64,000 nucleotides of DNA. It comes from Misgurnus anguillicaudatus. Lineage: Eukaryota; Chordata; Actinopteri; Cypriniformes; Cobitidae. The notes under the pieces are model-generated. The model was not told the DNA's origin. It was given only the letters and a program-made list of their open reading frames with translations, and ran no database searches. Of this stretch, positions 33,601 to 41,600 are shown in pieces. A program made the position numbers and the translations under genes. Every line of letters begins with the position of its first letter. The stretch's first letter is position 1. Where the stretch lies: positions 15,694,001 to 15,758,000 of the forward strand of contig NC_073340.2 in NCBI RefSeq assembly GCF_027580225.2, in the 5' to 3' direction.

Positions 33601-33619
33601 CTTTTCCTTCACTTATCAT
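24449..33619 (-). CDS. klhdc1: Kelch-repeat protein of the KLHDC1/KLHDC2 family (12 exons)
   Basis: Minus-strand exons in order: 33519-33619, 33256-33326, 32880-32988, 32190-32302, 31913-31997, 28939-29010, 28760-28834, 28558-28616, 27964-28076, 27816-27888, 27638-27722, 24449-24607. They give about 371 residues (human KLHDC1 is 406). Six kelch blades show the GG pairs: LYVWGG, LYIFGG, LIYFGG, YVCGG, LFLFGG, VVVFGG. Closest recall is KLHDC1 (DGNTLYVWGG, GYTNQ, RLWHSA, LCEDSIGK). KLHDC1/2 are substrate receptors of cullin-RING ubiquitin ligases that read C-terminal degrons. Phases agree at ten of eleven junctions. Exon 1 to 2 is off by one with canonical sites, and the degron-pocket loop differs. 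It may be a divergent paralogue or a gene beginning to decay. Confidence 0.85.
24888..25490. mobile_element. TIR element with other insertions, in klhdc1-like last intron
   Basis: The outer ends TACACTTTAAAACCTAACAG and TTTAGGTTTTACAGTGTA are inverted, with CTTAACTCAAACC / GGTTTGAGTTGAG sub-terminal repeats. A second inverted pair lies inside at 25114-25363, and a fragment beginning TGGCGCTTTTCCATTGCATA at about 24931 is another, truncated insertion. Confidence 0.7.
25114..25363. mobile_element. MITE with GAAGAGTTTCGTTGCAAAAC ends, nested
   Basis: GAAGAGTTTCGTTGCAAAAC followed by GAGATAA at the left is matched exactly by TTATCTCGTTTTGCAACGAA plus ACTCTTC at the right, a 27-bp perfect terminal inverted repeat in a 250-bp element. 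It has no coding capacity. Confidence 0.88.
26098..26825. mobile_element. TTCAAGGACY-type element carrying an inner insertion
   Basis: The left part GGTTTCCCACGGGTCCTTGAA and the right part TTGAATTTGAAGTTAACTAA with GTGTGGGAACCC are inverted ends, with AGTCCTTGAAAG motifs on both sides. A different TIR-like repeat at 26418-26698 (GGTTACGTATGTAAC and GGGAACGAGACGCTGCGTC near the left, GACGCAGCGCGAGTTCCC near the right) interrupts it. Blocks with CGATTAATCGG flank the right end and belong to yet another remnant. Confidence 0.6.
26418..26698. mobile_element. GGGAACGAGACGCTGCGTC-ended repeat
   Basis: GGGAACGAGACGCTGCGTC on the left and GACGCAGCGCGAGTTCCC on the right are inverted, and GTAAC motifs sit outside both. 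It is a dispersed GC-richer repeat of about 280 bp inside an AT-rich element. Confidence 0.65.
27638..27722 (-). CDS. klhdc1: klhdc1-like exon 11 (sixth blade)
   Basis: It encodes (R)LWHSADKGRDGDVVVFGGS then QTFTFFMDS, matching RLWHTAC and IMVFGGSKDD. The acceptor is GAACTCAG, the donor GTATGT. Confidence 0.85.
27816..27888 (-). CDS. klhdc1: klhdc1-like exon 10
   Basis: It encodes (S)DGWEFNTITKEWKARNHTH then KDKP, equal to LSDGWIHNVTTNCWKQL in KLHDC1. The acceptor is TTTTGTCTAG, the donor GTAGAG. Confidence 0.87.
27964..28076 (-). CDS. klhdc1: klhdc1-like exon 9 (fifth blade)
   Basis: It encodes (I)DHQTGTLPRGRTLHTLTAI then SDHQLFLFGGLSTYGEVL. The acceptor is AAACCCAG, the donor GTAAGT. It matches RSWHTLTPIADDKLFLCGGL, with Ser-Trp replaced by Thr-Leu. 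Confidence 0.88.
28558..28616 (-). CDS. klhdc1: klhdc1-like exon 8
   Basis: It encodes ETQTIDIHCLDLMTWMWTQ. The acceptor is CATTTCAG, the donor GTGAGT. It aligns with RMNDLHYLNLDTWTW but lacks the Arg-Met-Asn of relatives and is two residues shorter before the DLHYL equivalent. Confidence 0.85.
28760..28834 (-). CDS. klhdc1: klhdc1-like exon 7 (fourth blade)
   Basis: It encodes GQSPEPRSSHASATLGHKGY then VCGGL. The acceptor is TTGTTACAG, the donor GTAAGA. Relatives have GG-Arg here, the first degron-pocket arginine; this exon ends GG-Leu. Confidence 0.88.
28939..29010 (-). CDS. klhdc1: klhdc1-like exon 6
   Basis: It encodes FWGWNNEVHMFEPESATWTE then PHTQ, a clear match to the conserved FWGWHNDVHIFDTKTQTW stretch of KLHDC1. 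The acceptor is TTTTTCAG, the donor GTAAAA. It is exactly 24 codons, phase 0 to 0. Confidence 0.9.
29630..30828. mobile_element. 1.2 kb TIR element with AGGGCACY target duplication
   Basis: The ends AGGCCTTTGAACC and GGTTCAAAGCCTTTGG are inverted. The flanking 8-mers AGGGCACC (29622-29629) and AGGGCACT (30829-30836) differ at one base, the hAT-type duplication length. The interior is rich in GAACCGGTT and AACTGGTTCG motifs. It lies in the klhdc1-like intron between exons 5 and 6. Confidence 0.8.
31281..31658. mobile_element. TTAAAGGTGCAGTGTGTAA-ended MITE
   Basis: The ends TTAAAGGTGCAGTGTGTAA and TTACACACTGCACCTTTAA are perfect 19-bp inverted repeats, counting from 31281 and back from 31658 with one base of slack. 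It shares GCCGCCA and CTAGATGCCGC blocks with 14211-15057. It sits 250 bp from klhdc1-like exon 5. Confidence 0.85.
31913..31997 (-). CDS. klhdc1: klhdc1-like exon 5 (third blade)
   Basis: It encodes LIYFGGYSGKMAREINNSKK then FIVNETSW. The acceptor is CATTCTTAG, the donor GTAAGC. It corresponds to RLIYFGGYG in KLHDC1. The intron after it holds two transposons and is about 2.9 kb. Confidence 0.87.
32190..32302 (-). CDS. klhdc1: klhdc1-like exon 4
   Basis: It encodes MYCVDLSDGEYNWRKVTDTV then GTTPSPRIRHSCWVYRN. The acceptor is TATGACAG, the donor GTATAA. It matches the KLHDC1 region that ends PPTPRDKLSCWVYKDR. Confidence 0.87.
32880..32988 (-). CDS. klhdc1: klhdc1-like exon 3 (second blade)
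   Basis: It encodes (W)HMGGEVPPVLSQTCGAY then LQGVLYIFGGCERSGYTNQ. The acceptor is CCCACAG, the donor GTAAGC. It aligns with the KLHDC1 block GELPASMSGSCGACINGK and GKLYIFGGYDDKGYSNR. Confidence 0.88.
33256..33326 (-). CDS. klhdc1: klhdc1-like exon 2
   Basis: The acceptor is AACTTTTCAG and the donor GTAAGA. It encodes CVDGKEICQPSDEILLYDME then SGV, equivalent to the KLHDC1 stretch ending LPNDEIWTYDIDSGLW. This frame requires a phase-0 start, while exon 1 ends in phase 1 or 2 at its GT sites. Confidence 0.8.
33519..33619 (-). CDS. klhdc1: klhdc1-like exon 1 (first kelch strand)
   Basis: The ATG is at 33619-33617. It encodes MISEGKARVSSAIARSDHIS then FLDGNTLYVWGGCR, aligning with the KLHDC1 N-terminus ERSGH..DGNFLYVWGG. 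The donor is GTGTGAG or, two bases on, GTGAGA. Neither gives phase 0, which exon 2 needs. Confidence 0.75.
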
Positions 33620-35150
33620 TGCGCTCCAGCAGCAAGGCGCGCGCAGACATCAGCTGCTTCAATGTTTACAGAGACTGCACTCTGAAACAGGAAACACAAC
33701 AAATTGATGATACTGCCACAGTTAGGGGCTGGACTTTGCACTTGGTTTGGAAAAAGTCAATGGTGATTCACAAGTTTTTACGAAACTTGGGATATTTTCC
33801 TAAATCATGCTTATTTCGGAGTATTAAGGCAGTGGGAGTAGCCTATTTATGTAGGCTGTGTCTCAAAATTCTAATTAGCTGTATATTTAACAAGTCAGAT
33901 AGTCTACACTTGCTTACAAGTCAAAAATAGTAGTTGCCAGTCCATATCCTATAGTCCATAAAATAAAACAAAGTAATTTTAACTGAATAAACTGTGGCAT
34001 AAAACCTATAATTGCTTCAGCTATATCTGTAGATTATTTTAGGGAAACCACTGTAACAAAAAAAAATGAAAAAACTGTTACTACTGTGAGTAGGCTACAC
34101 ATTTAAAATTTTACAACACTACCACGTAGGCTACTAATATAATATTATATCATATAAATACGCCGCAACTGCACTTCTTCTTCTGACCAGTAGATGTCAC
34201 AATTTTCTAATACAAGCAATTGTGTCGATTAATGGCAGATTTTTCACAAGTACAGCTGATTGTCCTTTGTGTAGACCCCATTTCCTCTAGAAAAAACAGA
34301 CCAGAATATTCAATATTTTACACAGATTTTTTTTAATAAAAGCATTTTTTACAAGAATGTATATCCACTTAATAGCATTCGCAACTGGTCAGCAATAAGC
34401 TAATTCCTGCTGTCATAAGCTTTTAAAGTCTTTAACAAAGTTTTATTAACCTTCTCTGCTATTTTATCTAGGCTTGGATCAGGATTTGTTTAAGTTAAAA
34501 CGCCACGGCACCCAAGGAAATGAAGTTTTCATTCATTTAAGAAAGGGAGGTGATATCTACACCATTGTTGTGTATCTCTAAACACTGCATTGTCTACGGA
34601 AAAGGAGAAACGCTGTTGCAGGAGATTTGACTCAAGGCAAGTTTCAGGAATCTGAGGTGGGAAACACCGGGACCACACCAGGAGCAGCTTCCTGTTGTTG
34701 ATGGTTGGGAGTTTCCCGCAATACAGTTTGAAGGGAAACGCTGAAGGATGTCCTGAGAGAGCCTGTCGCTGCTCTGTATATGCGTATATTTATGCCAGCC
34801 AGTTTGGATGCGTGTTTAACAAATAATAATAATAAAGACATTTCTTTTGTTCTTGACAAAAAGAGTGACTATAGCCTGGTAAACTTGACAACTATAGCGA
34901 TACATCATCGTTTGGTTTACTTAAAAGCGCTTTTCCCAGCGGATGAACGCTGAACACTGACAGCCAATCAAAATCCATTCTAATTTAAACCGCTCGCGCA
35001 TTTACGTAAAACGCGCAAGCTACACACAACGTAATACTCCGTTGGTATGGATCCTGCTAATATATATCGTTATATTTATATTATTAGTTATTATCGTCAC
35101 AGTATGTTATTATGATCACACTGATGATGGTTGACTAATCTCTAACGAAG
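33620..35150. other. Divergent intergenic region between klhdc1-like and arhgap23
   Basis: About 2 kb separates the two head-to-head starts. The klhdc1-like side is moderately GC-rich near 33540-33660 (GCGCGC tracts). The middle is AT-rich and holds no recognised gene or clean repeat. The 1-2 kb spacing is longer than a classical bidirectional promoter. Confidence 0.55.
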
Positions 35151-35621
35151 TAACGGGCGTGACAGATGCTAAAAGATCCAGTACGCGCACTACTATCTGT
35201 TGTCACGTGACCTCTCCTCTGATCCTCGCTCACAGCGTGTGTAAAGGCAGAGGAAGGGTGGAAGGCGGGGGATGGGTGGTGAAGGGGGGAGGAGGGACCA
35301 TAGCACAGGCACAGAGATGTGCCCCCAGCTTATAGAAAGCGAGCGTACGAGTGACAGGACCGCGCAAAGGAACAAGCATTTACAGTTTAATTCCGACTCT
35401 CAGAAGCAAAACCGAAGATCGCGCTCCTTTTGGGTTGACAGTAAATCCGTGAGCTGGAGGAGAAGTAAAGGGGAAAAGTGAGGAGATCGTTGACTCCACT
35501 TTCACTCCGGGAGCGAGGAGTGGCAAGCGAGAAGATGAGGCACGAGAAATCACGGCAAGAGCTCGCTTGATGTTCAGTGCCATGTCAAGAAGTGGGAGTC
35601 TGCGGGGCGCGCACTGAAGAC
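35150..35621 (+). promoter_or_regulatory. arhgap23: arhgap23 promoter and 5' untranslated region
   Basis: GC-rich, purine-skewed sequence leads into the first coding exon. A perfect palindromic E-box TCACGTGA is at 35203-35210. Upstream of the predicted ATG an in-frame TGA occurs at about 35568-35570, so the chosen ATG is the first in its frame. The transcription start is not determinable. Confidence 0.55.
35203..35210. promoter_or_regulatory. Palindromic E-box TCACGTGA
   Basis: The extended CACGTG core is bound by bHLH-ZIP factors such as USF or TFE family members. It lies about 420 bp upstream of the arhgap23 start, at the GC-rich transition, so it is better placed than a chance match. Confidence 0.45.
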
Positions 35622-35630
35622 ATGGCTCAG
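35622..35630 (+). CDS. arhgap23: arhgap23 putative first coding exon (Met-Ala-Gln)
   Basis: ATGGCTCAG is followed at once by the donor GTGAGG, downstream of a GC-rich leader with an in-frame stop. The phase fits the PDZ exon at 63118. An alternative is that a different first exon elsewhere in the 27.5 kb intron or upstream is used. Confidence 0.6.
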
Positions 35631-38600
35631 GTGAGGGGCTGAATGAGGGTGGGTCGTGCGTATAATAACTATTATTCACTGACAGAGATTCACACATGCT
35701 GGGGGATATAAACAAATATCGCAGCAGGTACATGCGGGGAGTGTGTAACATCAATATTCATGGTCTGTCATGCCGGCAAAGCAAACCCAGCAGGTGCTCA
35801 GCAACAGTGTGAGTGCTTGGTAAGGGAGTAAGTAGAGGTTCATTTCTGCTTTATTTAGGAGGTGGTTGATCACGGTTGTAAATAATGTCAGAAACACACT
35901 TGTCACGGTTAGTTTCTATACCAGATATGTCTATATATAGATTTTATGCAAATGTATGGGAAATCAGTTCAGCCCTGTGGCTCATGAACCTGCTGTATGT
36001 GTTAGTTTTGTTGTTAAAATACAATGTTGCGCTTAATTTCCCAGCAGTCCCTTTTCCTGTGACCTTGTGGCTTTGGTGGACAGCATCATGGAATTGATGA
36101 ATGATCGCACCAGCATTGTTACTAACAAGAACCTAACTTTCCAAATAAAGTCTTGTTCTGTAGACGGCAGGAAACCTGGTCTCCAGTGCCCTACATGTTT
36201 GGTGAAAATAACTGGAGTGATTATTAGAACAGAAGGTCAAGGATGCTTAGGGAAACTTGGCTCATTGAGCGTGTTCCTGTTTTTTGGAGATGTGGTGAGA
36301 AGTGTGTCTATTCTGTGGGTTCAACTTGCTATTTTTCTTGGTGTTCAGATCAGTTTTACAGTTCAGTTTGTGGTTGAATTCAGGGTGAGAAAATGCTGGA
36401 CTTGTGAAAAGGTGGCTTCTTGCATGATTTGAGTTTAAGATAATTCACCCCAAACTTAAAAAATGTCATGCTTTTATTTCCCCTGTGGAGCATAAATGAC
36501 ATTATTTACCTGGTAATGTATTGTAACCAGTTTAAGTTAATAACGATGTGGTTTAAAGTGCATTAATTGCATGGATGTTTTTGACCTTTTTAAGAGCTTG
36601 ACAACCACAGTCCCTGTTTACTTGACTGTTTGGTAAAGAGTAGCTTAGACGTTATTTGGAAAATATATTATGAGTGTCCGTTCAAGTGAAAGGGAGGGGA
36701 CTATTTTGGTGGGTCTTTGATGTTTGATTGACACAACTGAACTGAGGTCAGGTGAGCTCAGAAGGTGGACGTTCCAAAATAAGCTGCTTGTGCACACATA
36801 ACACACAGGCTGGAGCTAGATAGCAAAAATGTTACAGATTATATACAGTAACTGGAACCTGTTGTACACAAACATGGACAATTACACTGCTTCATGTTCA
36901 AAGAAAAATATTTGGTTATTATACTTCTTCCTAACCCCAAAATAGCTGGAAGAAATCTAAAAAAAAACAAAAGACAAACCAAAGCTTGGGTCTTAGGAGG
37001 TTAAACCAATTTTAATTTTTTTTTAACAATATATCCCTGTATTTTTCAGTAGTATGTGTCTTGTTGTAAACATCTAATGCACTGATATATCGACCTATAA
37101 TCGGTATTGGACGATAAAAGTATTTTTCCCCATTATTGGACATCGGCCGATTGTTAAAAATAGCTGATGATCAAGTCAGATTATATCTATTGGCTATTAA
37201 AAGGGATGGGAAACCCCATCAGAACTCATTCTGGGATTTCACAACATAAAATGAAATGAGTACAAAGCAAAAATATCGCTATCGGTAGATGTCATTCGAA
37301 GTGATTGAATATATGCACAGAAATTTTGAATTGGTACATCCTTAATATTTACTGTAATTTTACATTCATCTGAACTAGGGATGCATAACGATTAATCGTG
37401 ATTAATCTGTAGCAGAATAAAAGTTTTTGTTTACATCATATATTAGGGCTGGGCAAAAAAACAAATCGTTTTTTTTCTTCGATTAATCGTGTTTTTTTTT
37501 TTTTTTACGTGGTCGATTCAAAATCGATTCTCAAAGGCCACAAATCGATTTTTTTTATGAAATAACCTGATCCTGTTTGATCAAGGAATGCGACTGTTCT
37601 GACTTTTTTCAGCATACATTTTTCATATTGCATCAAAATTGTATTGTATAATTTAACATAATTTTATGCATTTGAAATTATGTCAAATATTAGAGATGGG
37701 TTCTGTTTTATTGTACCCAAGTGTACCTAAAATAGAGTTTAATATACAGGTTTGTGGCTCTTAATTTCTTTTTATTAATTACCCACTTGTAAACTTATGT
37801 TCACTGTTCTTTTTTTATAAATATAGTATTTGTATTAAATCTATATTCAATGAGTCGAATCGAGAATCGAGCATAAAAATCGATACGAGAATCAGAATCA
37901 AAAGGAGAATCGATTTGATAGCTTGTGAATCGAAATCAATTCTATCTGGAACATCTGAATCGATACCCAGCCCTATCATATATGTGTGTGAACTGTGTAT
38001 AATAATTATGTATATATAAATATGCACACATACATGTATAATTTTAAGAAAAACTGTATTTTTATAAATTAATATAAATAATAATATAATTATATATTAA
38101 GTAATATAAATTATACATAAATATATGAATGTATATACACATGTAAACATTTCTTAAAAATATACATGAATGTGTGTGCACTTATCTATACATAGTTATT
38201 ATACACAGTTCACACACAGATATATGTTGTAAACAAAAACTTTTACTCTGCTATAGATTAATCGCGATTAATCGTTATGCATCCCTAATCTGAACATTTA
38301 TTTTTATCTTTACAGAAGCATCATGGCTTTTTAATTCAAACGTATGCCTTTTAAAATTGTCCAAAATTGTGGAGTTATTGACTGGAAATGTGCATTTTTT
38401 TATTTTAGTCACTTAGTTTAATGCTGGTTATGATGTGTACAGAAATGTTCCACCAGCTGTGGATCATTTCACATATTCAGAATGACATCTTAACCAGAAT
38501 ATATAGTCCTTAATCAGGAAATGTTGTGCATATAAACGTGGTCAATGATGGGATATAGATGTGGATGAGAGAGAATTGAGGAAATGGGAAATGGCAACGA

Positions 38601-41600
38601 GGGAACAGAAGAAACCGGAGCTGAGAGCAGCTGAGGAAAAAAGAGAAAGACAAGAGTCGAGGATATTTCAGAAGCTATTTTCTTCAACCGAGACATCCTG
38701 ATTATGTGAGTGGGGAATGTGTGTATGTGTAACTCGGTAACTGTAGTTTTACTTCAGTCCTCGTTGCCCTCAGGGTCCAGCTCAGATCCTCGCTGTAGCA
38801 ATTAGACCTTTCTCTGTTCCTCCCGTCTGTCACTGTGTTTTTCTTTCATTCGTGCCCTCTCATCTACCTCTCTATCTGTGTCTCATAATAAGTTTTTGCT
38901 TCAGTAAAGTGGTACCTCTGCAGTCTATGTCCATTTGTCTCCCAGAGTCCCAGTCTCTCTGTCTATCAGATGTGATGCATTTACTCAAGTGATAAATTTA
39001 TTTTTTTATCACCAGTGTTTTTTGTTTTTCTCTTATATCCAGTTACAGTCTGATTGTGGGTTTGTGTGCTCAGTGCAGTACATTAATGGATCAGGACACT
39101 AAATTTTCTCTCATTAGACCTCAGTGCACTCACTTTATAGATCTCATATCTATTTCTTGTTGGAGCTTTATGGAGATACAAGGGTTTCTGTTTGATTAGC
39201 AAAAAGCATCTCAGCTGTCTTGGTCTAAAGGGTATTGTACAGTGTTTAGAAACGCTTTAGCCAGAGTCTTTTTCTCTTTGTGCCAATAGTTTGACTTTGC
39301 TTGTTTGTTCTTTGTTATTTCGTTTATGTCTTGGCCACAGTCATCTCAGTTTTCTAACTTATAATGAGGTTCTTTTAAAAGTTGTTCCCTGTGCTCCAGA
39401 TCTGATCTAGTTATTATGTGGTAACAGAGCTAAGTTTCTCTCTCTTTAAAACACACACAAACACAGCCTCCCTATATCTGACTGACAGACTCATAAACAA
39501 CAAGCAGTACTTTAATTATGTACTCATGTACAAGACTTTCTCAGTCTCTTTCTCATACAAGCATGTGTATAAGAAACTGATGTAACCCATAGGAAATATA
39601 ATACAAATGATCTTCTTTATATCTTTATTGATTATGCTTTAGATCAGTAAGACCAAATACTTCCCTGCCAATGACGAGTATTTCCGGCAATCCGTAATAC
39701 CACTACCTCCGGAACTTATAAAACCGGGAAGTATCCCTATAACATCTGTGTATGTTTTGAGGATCGCTCTGAATCTGATCTCTATCAAAAATCCTTCACA
39801 AAAATTTTATTATCTAAGCTGTTTGCTAAAATTTGGTGTTTTTGAAGAAACCTACCCTTATTTGAGAGGTGATAAAAAGAGAACTAATCAAGGTAGGATG
39901 AAATTTGCTTTATTGTATGTTTGTATATTTAAAGAAAAACATTTTCTGGAAGTAATTAAACTTTTGTGAAAATCTTGAAAAATGCTGGCGCTGGCTGGGA
40001 ACTTAAAAAAAACTGCTGGCGAAAGAGTTAAAGTTCCCCTGTAGTCGATAATTTTATCACTTAAAACTCATCTTATAGCAAAAGTGTAAAAGTTTTTCAT
40101 GTGACAGTAATTTCTTTATACCTTAAAATAGTTTGAATGTAAAACTACACCCTTGCATCATTTAGTATATGCCAATCTATGAATATGTCAAGAGTCCTTG
40201 CCTCTACTCAATCGCACCAGCTCAAATCATAGATATAAATGTACATAGAAGCTACATTGTTACATATTATTTAGTGCAGGATGCTCACGTCACATATTTA
40301 GAGATGAAGCAGGAGTGCTGCAATCGTTTCAGAGTCTATGTGGCATCCTTATAGACGGTTTCATCGGACGCACGTGCGCTGACGCGATACAACTCTGGAT
40401 CCGAACTTCCGGTTTCATTTTTTTAATGGTCTGACTAGTTGCTAAACTGATCTCTTGAACAAATGCCTCGTTGAAAATAACACGTTTTGGTTTCCTAGGT
40501 AATCTATTTGTTGTTTTTGCTTGTTATATAAATAAACTCGTTTAAAGAACTTTGTTTTTATTTATTCTTAACGGAGTTTACCGGAAGTTAAAGTGCTGAC
40601 CACGACAGCCGGTTGTTTATGTTGTTACTGCTTAAACTGTCTATAGATGCTTTCATCGGACGCACATGTGTTGTCGTGGTTATGCATCTGGATGGAACTT
40701 AACTTCTTGTTTGTTTATTTAATGGTCCGACTAGTGACTAAACTGAACTCTGGGACAACTACCTGGTCAAAAATAAGATAGATTTTAGTTTCCTAAAGAC
40801 GAGGAAAGACGGCGATCATGGATCACCGCTATGTGGAGAAAGGTTTGGCAGCCGATCTGTAGTTAACATTGTACATGTTATACACTTTTTACACAGTAAT
40901 GTTAACTCAGTGTAGTTTTTGATACTAAGGTAATCTACTTGTTATTTATTTAGCTTGTTATCAGAAAAAACTACTTTGAAAGGACTTTGTTGTTATTGAC
41001 TTTTTGTGGAAGTTTACCAAAAGGTACATTTGTTCCACGAAAGCCGTTTGTTTATGTTGTTACTGCTGAAACATCTATGGCTCTAACTACTGATGCTCAA
41101 CTGTTTTGATGAATTGGTTAGCAGATCGATCAACTTTACCTGTGCACCCTACTGAAATATCTAGCTAAGACCAGCATAAGCTGGTGAGCTGGTTTTAGCT
41201 GGTCTCCCAGCTTGGTTTTAGCTGGTATTGCTGGTGTAGTAAGCTGGTCTAGCTGTGTTTTGGTCACTTTTCAAGCTGGTCTAGCTGGACTTAGATGGTC
41301 ATGCTGGAAGATCAGCTGACCTACCAGCTTGACCAGCTTTGCCAGGCTGGGAGGACAGCTTAGACTAGCTACTGCCACTTTAAACCAGCTAAAACCAGCT
41401 ACCAGCTTATGCTGGTCTTTGCTGGATTTTTCAGTAAGGCAGCTTGAGTAAACGTAACAGATTGGTACTAAAACATAAAACCATGTCTGCATTTGTGTTG
41501 TGTAGAAATGACAAACAAGCGCTACTGTGCACGGGCACAAAACTCGCATTTGAATCGTGGTTTTAATACTCAGTAGTAAATTCTTTAAATATGGAAACAT

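Noticed and set aside
35272..35754. Frames on both strands around the arhgap23 leader
   Set aside because: The GC-rich, purine-skewed leader lacks stops by composition. No protein family was recognised and the ATG at 35622 with its donor explains the region better.
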